Shown piece after piece: positions 8,408-16,899 of a DNA stretch of 56,778 nucleotides (its first letter is position 1; the number at the start of each line of letters is the position of its first letter). Source of the DNA: Candidatus Vagococcus giribetii (GTDB lineage: Bacteria > Bacillota > Bacilli > Lactobacillales > Vagococcaceae); assembly GCF_017316185.1 (NCBI RefSeq), contig NZ_JAFLVX010000019.1:18925-75702 (forward strand), written 5' to 3'. A model generated the notes under the pieces. It had not been told where the DNA came from, made no database searches, and saw only the letters and a list, made by a program, of their open reading frames with translations. Both the position numbers and the translations under genes were made by a program.

Positions 8408-11151
8408 TGAAATTACGACAATTAAAAATAGATGGCTTTGGAAAATTTAATAATCAAGTGATAACAATCGACCCTCAAAACCAGTTGATATTTGGTGACA
8501 ATGAAGCAGGTAAGTCTTCTATTTATCAATTTATTCGGACGATTCTCTTTGGCTTTCCTAAAAAACGAGAGATGACTCGTGATTTTACTCCAACAAGTGG
8601 AGCTGTTTACGGTGGTCAGCTTATTTTTGATGACTCTGTTTATGGAGAGGTCGTTGTCGAAAGGTATAAAGAAAAAAATAAAGGGCAAGCAACAGTACGT
8701 TTAGAGAATGGCGAAGTAGGAAACGAGTCATTACTTGAGAGTTTATTGTCTCCTTTAACAAAAGAAACCTTTGATCATATATTTACCTTTCAACAAGAAC
8801 AATTACTTGATTTAAATCAACTAAACGAAACGAAATTACAACATTTGTTGCTAACGGTAGGATTGACAGGAAGTCAAAAATTAACAAAAATGAACGACCG
8901 TTTTTTAAAAGAACGTCAGAAATTATTTAAGCCAAGTGGACGTATTCCTGAGATTAATCAACGCTTGCGTCAATTGAAAAAAATAAACGAGCAAATTGCT
9001 TTAGTGGAGTCACAAGAAGCTACCTATCAAGAAAAACAACAAGAAATGACTAAACTAACTAAAGAGATTGAGCAAATTGAAACGGAAAAAAACTATCAAT
9101 CAGAGTTAGAAAAAACAGTTTTAGAACAACAAAAACGATTTCCAATGTACATTGAATGGGAAACCCTTAATCGTGAATTTTCAAGAGAAACAACTGTATC
9201 TGCAACAGAGTTAGTAGCTATCAAAGAAGAGTTGGCTAATTACGAGTTTTTATTACGAAAAGAAAAAGAGTTGTTAGAAAGCCAGACAGGTTACTTAGAA
9301 ACAGAATCACCAGCATATCAATTTTACGTGACTAATCAACGTGTATTTGATGACTTGCTAGAAGAGCAATTAATGGTGGAGTCTCTTAGTCAAAAAAGAG
9401 AATTACTAGAAGAACAATTAAGAGAGTATCAAGAAAGTAAAGCTACACTTTTTGATAAATACCGTTTGTCAGAACAAGCGGTTCATGTGGACTTGTCTGA
9501 TGAAGTAGAAGCAGAGATGCTTGCCTTAGCTCAGGAAGAAGAAGAGTTAGTTCGACAAAAAGTTGTTTTGTCCAATGAGAAGAGTCGTTTGAATATTCGC
9601 CATAAAGACATGGATTTTGCTTTGACACAAGTTGAAAACAACTTACAACCTGTAACGTCAAGAAAAGCAGCGCCAGTCAATTCAAGCTTTAATAAGTTAT
9701 GGTTTTCTGGTTTGGCAATTGCGATTGCCGTTTTATTCTTATTACTTGCAGTGGTATTAGGTAAAGGTTGGCTATATATTCCTGTAATATTACTTGGAGC
9801 ATTAGGAGTATATGGCTTTATGAGTATCAAACAAGGTAGCTCAGCAACTGTGTCTCCTGAAACAACGAAAGAGGATTACTTACTTCAATTAAGTGTGGCA
9901 GATGAAGTAGCTCACTCGTTGCATGAATTAGATGAGCAACTTGAAGAAGTGGAAAAACAAGATGTTATTCTGCAAGAGAAAAAACAAGAATGGGCAGATC
10001 GTTACGGCTTTTCAATGAAAGAAACTATGAGTTTATGGTTATCGCGTATTCCGATTTACTTACAACTTCAAAACATTGAAGAAAAAGAACGAGAAATGCA
10101 ACAGAATTTACTTGAAATTGATCGCGTGTTAGAAGCTTATAGTGAGTCTTTAAATTTTGCTAAACAATGGGTACCTCTTGAAAATAAATCGGTAAAAGAA
10201 AGTTTCCAAGGGATTAAAGAATTTGTTGCAGAACAACAACGCTATTTGACAGAAAAAGCATTATCTACAACTAATCAACAGTCTTTCCAAGAGAAATTAC
10301 ATCACTTGAGACAAAATCTTGCTTCAAGTAAAGACAAGTTACTATCGATGATTGATTCCCCACAAGTAACAGATATAGATGAAAGTAAAATGTGGGTGAA
10401 AAAACAAGAGATGTCTCAAAAGAGTCAAAGTCGTAGAAATGAGTTATCGTTAATGTTAGAGGATTACTTCGACTTGACGAAACGCTATAAATTAGTAGGA
10501 ATCAACCAACAATTGATACAAGTCAAAAATGAGATTGATCGTTGTAATGAGCAGATAAATCAACATCAAAACACGTATCAAGGGTTGAAATATGAGTTAC
10601 TTCAAATGGGGAAAAATGGGTCTCTAGATGTGTTGTATCAAGAAAAAGAAAATCGATTATCTGTGATTAAAGACTTATCTGATCAATGGATGACCTATAA
10701 AATTGCTGAAGAATTAACTCAAGATGTGTTCCAATATTTATCTGATCAACAACTACCAGCTCTTTTAGCAACAGTGACGTCTTACTTTAAGATATTAACG
10801 GAAAATCGCTACGTTAAAGTAATGGTGAAAGAAGGACAATTACTAGTCGTTGATCAAGAGCAACGAAAATGGCCAGTGGTGCAATTATCTACAGGAACTA
10901 AAGATCAGTTATATACTGCCTTTAGATTGGGATTTGTTCACCTACATCATGAAGATTATCAAGTACCATTAATCATTGATGATGGTTGGCTACATTTTGA
11001 CCAAAAACGAAAACTTGTTTTATTTAGATTACTAAAAGGCTTTAGCCAACGCACACAAGTAGTATGTTTGTCCTCAGATGAGGCAATTCGCTCGTATTAT
11101 GAAAGTCAAGATTTAGACTGTATTGTTATTGGGAAGGAAGAGGCAGAGTGA
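8407..11151 (+). CDS. yhaN: YhaN, SbcC/Rad50-like coiled-coil ATPase with membrane hairpin
   Basis: An SMC-like ATPase of 914 residues and partner of YhaO. The N-terminal half-site has the Walker A motif G30-DNEAGKSS. Long coiled coils occupy about 170-420 and 490-800. The C-terminal half has the signature LSTGTKDQ near 827 and Walker B ending in D858-D859. Two adjacent hydrophobic segments (about 431-475) lie where SbcC has its zinc hook, which suggests a membrane hairpin at the coiled-coil apex; this is typical of YhaN. It overlaps yhaM by four bases (GTGA). Function in DNA repair is inferred from the family. Confidence 0.9.
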   Translation: MKLRQLKIDGFGKFNNQVITIDPQNQLIFGDNEAGKSSIYQFIRTILFGFPKKREMTRDFTPTSGAVYGGQLIFDDSVYGEVVVERYKEKNKGQATVRLENGEVGNESLLESLLSPLTKETFDHIFTFQQEQLLDLNQLNETKLQHLLLTVGLTGSQKLTKMNDRFLKERQKLFKPSGRIPEINQRLRQLKKINEQIALVESQEATYQEKQQEMTKLTKEIEQIETEKNYQSELEKTVLEQQKRFPMYIEWETLNREFSRETTVSATELVAIKEELANYEFLLRKEKELLESQTGYLETESPAYQFYVTNQRVFDDLLEEQLMVESLSQKRELLEEQLREYQESKATLFDKYRLSEQAVHVDLSDEVEAEMLALAQEEEELVRQKVVLSNEKSRLNIRHKDMDFALTQVENNLQPVTSRKAAPVNSSFNKLWFSGLAIAIAVLFLLLAVVLGKGWLYIPVILLGALGVYGFMSIKQGSSATVSPETTKEDYLLQLSVADEVAHSLHELDEQLEEVEKQDVILQEKKQEWADRYGFSMKETMSLWLSRIPIYLQLQNIEEKEREMQQNLLEIDRVLEAYSESLNFAKQWVPLENKSVKESFQGIKEFVAEQQRYLTEKALSTTNQQSFQEKLHHLRQNLASSKDKLLSMIDSPQVTDIDESKMWVKKQEMSQKSQSRRNELSLMLEDYFDLTKRYKLVGINQQLIQVKNEIDRCNEQINQHQNTYQGLKYELLQMGKNGSLDVLYQEKENRLSVIKDLSDQWMTYKIAEELTQDVFQYLSDQQLPALLATVTSYFKILTENRYVKVMVKEGQLLVVDQEQRKWPVVQLSTGTKDQLYTAFRLGFVHLHHEDYQVPLIIDDGWLHFDQKRKLVLFRLLKGFSQRTQVVCLSSDEAIRSYYESQDLDCIVIGKEEAE

Positions 11152-12098
11152 AAAAATTAAGAGAAGTTGAACTTGATGAAACATTTGAATTATTTGCTTT
11201 ATTAAAGGCAGCTGATGTTCGTGTGGCTAGAAATGGCAAAAAATTTATTGCTTTTACTTTTCAAGATACATCAGGCAGCATTGATGGTAAATATTGGGGA
11301 GCTTCAGAAGAAGAAATTGAAAAATTTGTAGCAGGTAAAGTAGTCCTTCTAGGTGGTAAAAGAGAAGTCTACCAAAACATGCCTCAAGTCAAAATTTTAA
11401 ATCTACGTTTGGCTCAAGCTGGTGAACCAGATGACGCTGCTCTTTACATGGAGAAGCCACCTGTTCAAGTAGAAGAATTAAAAGAAACCTTCAATCGTTT
11501 CTTATTTGAAATTACTCAAGCCAAATGGCACCGTATTGTGCGCCATATTGTAGGGAAATATCAAAAAGAATTCTTCGAGTTTCCAGCAGCTAAACGAAAT
11601 CATCATGCTTTTGTAGGAGGCTTAGCCTACCACACAATCACCATGTTAGAGTTAGCTAAAAGTGTGAGTGAGCAATATCCTGAGTTAAATACCTCTTTAC
11701 TTTATGCAGGTGTGATTTTACATGATATTGGCAAAGTGAAGGAATTATCTGGTCCAATCGGGACAGAGTACACACTAGCTGGTAATTTACTAGGTCACAT
11801 TGTGATGGTAGATGAAGAAATCACAAAAGCATGTGTGGAGTTAAATATTTCAGAAGAAGATGAAGAAGTGCTTGTGTTAAAGCACGTGGTATTAGCTCAT
11901 CATGGTTTAATGGAATACGGCTCGCCTGTCAGACCAAAAATTATGGAAGCAGAGATTTTACATCATTTAGATAATCTCGATGCCTCTATGCAAATGATGC
12001 TGGGTGCTTTAAAACAAGTTGATCCAGGGGAATACACAGATAGAATATTCGGTTTGGATAATCGTAATTTCTATCGACCAAAAATTGAAGTGAAATAA
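11148..12098 (+). CDS. yhaM: YhaM, 3'-5' exoribonuclease (OB-fold plus HD domain)
   Basis: A protein of 316 residues, the usual YhaM length. Residues 1-100 form an OB-type nucleic-acid-binding domain. The HD phosphohydrolase domain follows, with H152-H153, H162 and the H192-D193 pair in LHDIGKV plus a later AHHG motif. Family members degrade RNA, and sometimes single-stranded DNA, from the 3' end in a metal-dependent way. The GTG start overlaps the yhaN stop and is preceded by GGAAGAGG. It is the last gene of the yhaO-yhaN-yhaM operon, with a strong terminator directly after it. Confidence 0.92.
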   Translation: MKKLREVELDETFELFALLKAADVRVARNGKKFIAFTFQDTSGSIDGKYWGASEEEIEKFVAGKVVLLGGKREVYQNMPQVKILNLRLAQAGEPDDAALYMEKPPVQVEELKETFNRFLFEITQAKWHRIVRHIVGKYQKEFFEFPAAKRNHHAFVGGLAYHTITMLELAKSVSEQYPELNTSLLYAGVILHDIGKVKELSGPIGTEYTLAGNLLGHIVMVDEEITKACVELNISEEDEEVLVLKHVVLAHHGLMEYGSPVRPKIMEAEILHHLDNLDASMQMMLGALKQVDPGEYTDRIFGLDNRNFYRPKIEVK

Positions 12099-12142
12099 AA
12101 AAGTTGAGAGGTAAGCGTGTAAGCTTACTTCTCAACTTTTTA
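12097..12142. terminator. Bidirectional rho-independent terminator
   Basis: A stem of about 17 bp (AAAAGTTGAGAGGTAAGC with its near-perfect complement) overlaps the yhaM stop, with T-rich tracts reading outward in both directions. It can also end transcription of the convergent EIIC gene. Confidence 0.88.
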
Positions 12143-12193
12143 TGTGTTTATTTTTATATAAGTGTCCACTGTGATTGAAATAGTTATATGAAA

Positions 12194-13492
12194 TTAAGCT
12201 GTTTCTAGCTGTGTTTTTTCAAACACTTTAAAGAATGGATAGTAAATGACTACACTGACTACCACTAAAAACAGAGTAAAAATAACGTTTTTCCAATCCA
12301 TACTTGATAAATAAGATTGAATAAAGAATGGTGTGAACGAAGGGTCAACAATATAGCCATTCGTAATAATATGAAGTTTTTCAGCAAAATAAGTTAATAT
12401 CAATGAAACAATAGGTGTAATAACAAAAGGAATACCTAGAATTGGATTAAAAACAATTGGTAAACCAAAAATAACAGGTTCATTGATTGAACAGATTCCA
12501 GGAATAAAAGATAAACGACCAATCATTTTGAATTGAGGAACTTTACTATACATCATCAATAAAACTAAACCTAATGTATTTCCAGCACCACCAAGAACAG
12601 ATATTCTAAACATTTGTAAATTCATCAAATGAGTCATTTGTTCACCATTTGCAAATTGTTCAGCATTCATCCCAGTTTGAGAAATTCCTAAAGTGAATAA
12701 GATTGGGAAAATAATAGAAGTTCCATTGATACCAAATAACCATAGTATCTGTCCTATTGTTACGATTAGAATCATACCGCCTAGACTTCCAGCAATATTT
12801 AAACCGGGAGTTAATATGTCCATAATTACTCCTGGGAAGTTACTGTTGAATACTGAGATAAAAATTAAGTTAATGCCGTAAAAGATAATGATGTTCGCCA
12901 ACAAAGGTAATAGTGAATTGATAAAGGTTGAAACCATTGGAGGGACAGAGTCTGGCATTTTTAATTTAATATTCTTAGTTTCAAATAAACGAGTTACTTC
13001 GACGACTAATAGCCCTAGAATAATAGCTACAAATAGGCCGTTTGACCCTAGGTAATCTAAATTAATTCTGCCTTCTTCTACTTTTGTACAAACTAGTAGG
13101 TATGTGACAACTGTCATAAGTCCATTTGTTGCAGCATCTAAGTTATATTCCTTAGATAAGGCATATGAAATTCCGAAGGCTGATATTAAACCGATAATAC
13201 CAAAAGTTAGTGTGTACGGAGTTGTGATAGCATCGTAATTAGCAACAGACCAATCTTTCCAACCTGCTAAAAATCTCATAATAACATTTGCTGTATCAGG
13301 ATTATAAGTATCAATGTTGATTGGTGGATTTGCTAATATCAAGAAAAAAGCTCCTACCACCATGAATGGTAGACCTAAAAACATCCCGGTTGAGATAGAT
13401 TTCAAATGACGTTGGTTTCCAATTTTTGAAGCTATTGGGCTCAACCAACTGTTTAAGCGTTCAATTAAATTAGATTTTGATTCATTCCCCAT
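12194..13492 (-). CDS. PTS EIIC sugar permease, lactose/cellobiose family
   Basis: An integral membrane permease of 432 residues with about ten hydrophobic segments, typical of the CelB/LicC-type EIIC that moves and phosphorylates beta-glucosides, chitobiose or lactose. The conserved region around a GICSINEPVIFGLPIVFNP-type segment, with its Asn-Glu pair, is near residue 335. The ATG is preceded by TAGGGGGG. It lies 12 bases downstream of the RarA-C-like gene in the same operon. No EIIA, EIIB or glycosidase gene is in the window, so it must rely on components encoded elsewhere or be a remnant; the reading frame is intact. The sugar cannot be assigned. Confidence 0.88.
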   Translation of the reverse strand: MGNESKSNLIERLNSWLSPIASKIGNQRHLKSISTGMFLGLPFMVVGAFFLILANPPINIDTYNPDTANVIMRFLAGWKDWSVANYDAITTPYTLTFGIIGLISAFGISYALSKEYNLDAATNGLMTVVTYLLVCTKVEEGRINLDYLGSNGLFVAIILGLLVVEVTRLFETKNIKLKMPDSVPPMVSTFINSLLPLLANIIIFYGINLIFISVFNSNFPGVIMDILTPGLNIAGSLGGMILIVTIGQILWLFGINGTSIIFPILFTLGISQTGMNAEQFANGEQMTHLMNLQMFRISVLGGAGNTLGLVLLMMYSKVPQFKMIGRLSFIPGICSINEPVIFGLPIVFNPILGIPFVITPIVSLILTYFAEKLHIITNGYIVDPSFTPFFIQSYLSSMDWKNVIFTLFLVVVSVVIYYPFFKVFEKTQLETA

Positions 13493-13504
13493 AAGAATAG
13501 CCCC

Positions 13505-14119
13505 CTATACTTGCCATGAATTAAAATCAAAAGCAGACTCAACAACATTTTCAGGATCATATTTCTTTAAAATCTCAGCATACTGTTCTTTAAAATTATT
13601 TTTAATGTCGGCTTGTGGTATAACTAAGCTCGCTTCATTTAAGAAATGTTCAGAACCACGACCCATTTCTTGTCCTCGAGTTGTGTGTTTATCCAGAGCG
13701 ATATCTGGAATTTCAGGGACATATCCCATTGCAAAACTTTTAATAATAATATTTTTTAATAAATCTGAAGAACGATCTTTTTCAAGTGAACATAAATAGC
13801 GAATAGCGTGAATAAAAAACATTGCTCTATCAGATTCATTGTATTGAAAATTTTGACGCATTTGGTTTAGTGAATTGATTAAAATAGGTGCTTCAACACA
13901 GCCCATTCCAATATCCTCTACAGCAATTGCTAGTAAGCGACGCCACAATTTTTCTTCAAATTGTGGGGAAGTAATATACATTTCATAAGCAAATTCGCAA
14001 GCATCTTTTTCGTTTCCGCGACGAATGCTTTTTTGAAGTGCTGAAATTACTTCGTCTCCTGCTAAATTATTTCTTGTTTTCATTTTTGCCCATGGATCAA
14101 CAACAAAGTCCTTTTTCAT
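13505..14119 (-). CDS. Stand-alone RarA/MgsA C-terminal-domain-like protein, no ATPase domain
   Basis: A soluble protein of 204 residues. It aligns by eye with the C-terminal half of the AAA+ protein RarA (MgsA). A start of the form SALQKSIRRG is followed by RRLLAIAVEDIGMG, then a helix like the AIVYLA segment of RarA, then a segment corresponding to VPVHLRNAPTKLMKEMGYG, here rewritten as DKHTTRGQEMGRGSEHF. There is no Walker A or B motif, so it is not RarA itself. AAGGAG precedes the ATG. It is first in an operon with the PTS EIIC and divergent from an RpiR regulator, only 43 bases away. The biochemical role is unknown; the conserved-looking His/Arg/Glu cluster could be a binding or active site. 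Confidence 0.65.
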   Translation of the reverse strand: MKKDFVVDPWAKMKTRNNLAGDEVISALQKSIRRGNEKDACEFAYEMYITSPQFEEKLWRRLLAIAVEDIGMGCVEAPILINSLNQMRQNFQYNESDRAMFFIHAIRYLCSLEKDRSSDLLKNIIIKSFAMGYVPEIPDIALDKHTTRGQEMGRGSEHFLNEASLVIPQADIKNNFKEQYAEILKKYDPENVVESAFDFNSWQV

Positions 14120-14162
14120 GATAAAATCTCCTTATAAATAAAATATGAATGGATGATAATCT

Positions 14163-14858
14163 TTGGATATTCAAGCTTTAGGTGAAAAATTTCAATTACA
14201 CCCAAATGAAATAGCGGTATTGAGCTATATTAAAGACCATCGACACGATAAAAATTTAAGTATTAGACAAGTTGCAAAGGAAACCTTTTCGTCTCCATCA
14301 TCAATAGTTAGTATGTGCCAAAAGATGGGTTTTTCTGGATATAGTGAATTACTCTACTATATGGTAGCTGCTACCAATTTAACTTTTTCTCTTCATCAAA
14401 GAAGTGATGTTATTAAAGATTACGGCGATGAATTTTCAAAGCTAATAAAAAAAAATAAAGATAACCACATAATGCTTTTAAGTTCAGGTATGTCTAGCCA
14501 TATTGCTAATTACATGTCTGATTATTTAAACTTACACAATTTTCGAGCAACTACTTCTAGTCATCTACAATTAATTAGATCAGATCAGAAAGAGAAGACA
14601 TTGGTCATTGCGATTTCAAATTCTGGAGAGACCAAGCGACTTCTAGAACTGGTCAAACAAGCCCATTCAAATAAATTAGATGTGATTAGTTTTGTGGGTA
14701 ATAGTAATTCTAGTTTGTTTAGAGAATCAACTTTAGCTATTTCAAGTGCAACAAATTCTGCTTATTCTTATCAAGATTATTATCCACAGTTATTCTTTGG
14801 TACTTCTTTAAATAATTTTGAGCTACTCATGAGTTATACGCTTTCAATTTGGAATTAA
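14163..14858 (+). CDS. RpiR-family transcriptional regulator (HTH plus SIS)
   Basis: A DNA-binding regulator of 231 residues. An N-terminal helix-turn-helix of the HTH_6 type (about 1-75, with SIRQVAKETFSSPSSIVSMCQKMGF) is followed by a SIS phosphosugar-binding domain (about 95-215) containing AISNSGET. Family members sense sugar phosphates. An in-frame stop just upstream (ATGAATGGATGA) leaves the TTG at 14163 as the first start; the ribosome binding site is weak, so the start is uncertain. It is divergent from the RarA-C-like/EIIC operon with a 43-bp gap, so it very probably controls that operon and itself. Confidence 0.85.
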   Translation: MDIQALGEKFQLHPNEIAVLSYIKDHRHDKNLSIRQVAKETFSSPSSIVSMCQKMGFSGYSELLYYMVAATNLTFSLHQRSDVIKDYGDEFSKLIKKNKDNHIMLLSSGMSSHIANYMSDYLNLHNFRATTSSHLQLIRSDQKEKTLVIAISNSGETKRLLELVKQAHSNKLDVISFVGNSNSSLFRESTLAISSATNSAYSYQDYYPQLFFGTSLNNFELLMSYTLSIWN

Positions 14859-14960
14859 ACATTTATTTCCTGAATTCAATGTATCACTTTTTAAAACGTA
14901 ATAGAATAGATGCAAGCCTTTCAAGAATTTGTTCTAAAAAAATAAAACATGTTCAATAAA

Positions 14961-15002
14961 AAAAGAATGTAAAATCATCTAAAGACGATTTTACATTCTT
15001 TT
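14961..15002. terminator. Bidirectional rho-independent terminator
   Basis: A 16-bp perfect stem (AAAAGAATGTAAAATC with its complement) around a 10-base loop lies between the convergent rpiR and sortase genes; it overlaps the sortase stop codon. Confidence 0.9.
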
Positions 15003-15784
15003 TAGTAATAATTTGTTTGATCCATTTCAAATGCTTCTTGCATGTACTTAGGTGCATCTGTTCCTTTTACTTCTCGGACCAATTCACCTTGAATAATCAA
15101 ACGATTTGTACCAGATACATCACAAGTTACGAGTGTCACTAGTTGTTTGTTTTCAACGTCATCAATGACTTCTACTCGAGAAGGTTCGACATACTCTTTA
15201 TAAGTTACTTTGTATTCATAAATATATTCTAAGTCAGTTAGGAGTACAGATTGTCCTAATTCCACATTAACTAAAGGAGCGAATAATAACGTAGGATCAT
15301 ACATGTAGTGACTGGCTAAAGCGTAATTACCTCGTCCCATTTGTTGTTCTTCCTTCATTGTACCTGCCCCAACGGCTAATACATAGTTAGAAACGCCTTT
15401 GAAGATAGGTAAATTAAGCTTAACACTGGGAATGGCAATCCCGCCAATGGTATTTAAGCCGGTATCTCGTCCTTTTGTCGCTTGGGCAACTAAGTTAAAA
15501 TCGAGAGACTCTACTTGATCAAAATCAAAGGTAGCGTCTTTTTGTTCATTTTTTTTCACGTCTGCTCGAGTGACATTGCTTATTGTATGTTTGTTAGTTG
15601 TGTCTTTTACTAGATAGTTCTTGATTTGATTATTAAAAACAAGGGCTAAACCAACCAGCAACAACAACAGCATGAATAGATTTAGTAATATATTCATTAT
15701 TCTAGAGCCAATACTAGGCTTTTTTTTCTTTTGTTGTCGAGAGGAAGATTTCTTGGATTGTGCGTGTTTTCGTTTTTGACTCAC
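15002..15784 (-). CDS. srtA: Class A sortase
   Basis: A membrane-bound transpeptidase of 260 residues that cleaves LPXTG signals and links proteins to the cell wall. A basic N-terminus rich in Lys, Ser and Gln precedes one membrane segment (about 35-55). The catalytic triad is visible: H159 in ASHYMYDP, C221 in TLVTCD and R228 in TNRLIIQ. The start is set at the GTG at 15784 because AAAGGAGG lies 7 bases before it; the frame stays open upstream but without a ribosome binding site. It is monocistronic. The natural substrate in this window is the LPKTG protein at its left end. Confidence 0.92.
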   Translation of the reverse strand: MSQKRKHAQSKKSSSRQQKKKKPSIGSRIMNILLNLFMLLLLLVGLALVFNNQIKNYLVKDTTNKHTISNVTRADVKKNEQKDATFDFDQVESLDFNLVAQATKGRDTGLNTIGGIAIPSVKLNLPIFKGVSNYVLAVGAGTMKEEQQMGRGNYALASHYMYDPTLLFAPLVNVELGQSVLLTDLEYIYEYKVTYKEYVEPSRVEVIDDVENKQLVTLVTCDVSGTNRLIIQGELVREVKGTDAPKYMQEAFEMDQTNYY

Positions 15785-15940
15785 TGGGGTTCCTCCTTTA
15801 TAGCACTCGAAATCATCATAACATAAAAGCACAAAAATGAATATTACATAAGTATTTCTAGAAATCGCTTTAAATAGGAGGGATGTAATATAAACTTAAT
15901 TTAAGGATTTGTCTTTTTAGATTTAAATTTTCAGAATAAA

Positions 15941-15949
15941 TGGTATAGT
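15941..15949 (+). promoter_or_regulatory. Extended -10 promoter for the gene at 15995
   Basis: TGG-TATAGT, an extended -10 element, lies 45 bases before the proposed start of the unrecognised gene; an overlapping alternative -10 (TATACT, 15950-15955) is also present. Confidence 0.45.
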
Positions 15950-15994
15950 TATACTAATGAAAAAAGTGTTTGAGGAATAGAAACGAGGTGAAAG

Positions 15995-16774
15995 GTGTTG
16001 CAAGATTATTTGTATGTTCATTTTGATGGGATTAGTAACTCAATTCTCACAAAAGGGATGAACCACAGAGATTTTAATCGGTATACAACTCATAGACCTG
16101 AAAATCTTCTGTTACTTAATCCTTATGAACGTGAAGGGGAGTATGAACCACATACTGGTTTTCGTGTTATTAGAGGTCATGAAAATGTGGAGCAATACTT
16201 TTCTTTAGTAGAAAATAAAGAAGTCAATGATTTGAAGTGGATCGATTTTAAAGAGTATGAAATGCTGCAGAGATTAACTCCCAATGAGATATCTGAGCTA
16301 CTTTATTTCGGTCACATGAAGAATCAGTTGCGTTCGCCTTTTTTCTATCAATTACAAAATAGCTTTGCGTTTTTTGAATTAACCAAAAAGACAACCAAAA
16401 TTTATTACCGAGATATCGAAGATTTTTATGATATGTTAGCCAAAAAAATCAGTTGTTTAACGACTCAACAAATAAAAGGAACGCCTTCTTTTTTTAAACG
16501 TCGTCAAAACATACTCGTTCCTGAAGTGCCTAATGATATTATCAAAAGCTTAAAAGGAACGATGCAAGAAGGTATTGTTTTTAACTTCTCTCAAATTGGT
16601 TTAGAAAATGATGAATACGTTGTTCCCATTCATGTAGTGGAGGATAATTTACGAAAAGTCGAGAACTATCATTTTAAACAAGAGTACAAAATTGGTACCT
16701 TGATTTATTCAAAAGAAGCAGGGGTTTGGCGCATTGTAAAAGAAGAGTTTGAATCAATCTTATTAACTCAATAA
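15995..16774 (+). CDS. Protein of unknown function, 259 residues
   Basis: I do not recognise this protein. It is soluble with no signal peptide or membrane segment and is rich in aromatic residues in its first half (LYVHFDGISN, PFFYQLQNSFAFFEL). The N-terminal 65 residues look like mixed strands with His and Arg, and the middle is helical with Lys-rich stretches. The C-terminus again looks like strands (YKIGTLIYSKEAGVWRIV). It starts at GTG 15995 or the adjacent TTG 15998, both behind GAGGTG. It is a single gene between srtA (divergent) and ddl, followed by its own weak terminator. Codon use resembles the neighbours, so it is probably a resident lineage-specific gene. Confidence 0.75.
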   Translation: MLQDYLYVHFDGISNSILTKGMNHRDFNRYTTHRPENLLLLNPYEREGEYEPHTGFRVIRGHENVEQYFSLVENKEVNDLKWIDFKEYEMLQRLTPNEISELLYFGHMKNQLRSPFFYQLQNSFAFFELTKKTTKIYYRDIEDFYDMLAKKISCLTTQQIKGTPSFFKRRQNILVPEVPNDIIKSLKGTMQEGIVFNFSQIGLENDEYVVPIHVVEDNLRKVENYHFKQEYKIGTLIYSKEAGVWRIVKEEFESILLTQ

Positions 16775-16825
16775 AAAAAGCCACTTGCCTTTAGTTTGAC
16801 AAAATAGGTGAGTGGTTTTATTATT
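16774..16825 (+). terminator. Probable rho-independent terminator
   Basis: An imperfect stem (GCCACTTGCC with GGTGAGTGGT, including G-U pairs) with an A-rich left flank and TTTTATTATTTT on the right follows the gene at 15995. Confidence 0.6.
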
Positions 16826-16842
16826 TTATAGTAAAAATGATA

Positions 16843-16871
16843 TTGGTGTTTGATTAAAAATACAGTATAAT
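16843..16871 (+). promoter_or_regulatory. Promoter of ddl
   Basis: TTGGTG and TATAAT hexamers are separated by 17 bases, with the -10 element ending 28 bases before the ddl ATG. This is a sigma-A-type promoter. Confidence 0.7.
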
Positions 16872-16899
16872 AAAGTCTACGAAACTTAGGAGGACTGGG

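Noticed and set aside
15785-15832. A longer N-terminus for sortase A
   Set aside because: The upstream frame has no ribosome binding site, whereas GTG 15784 is correctly spaced from AAAGGAGG.
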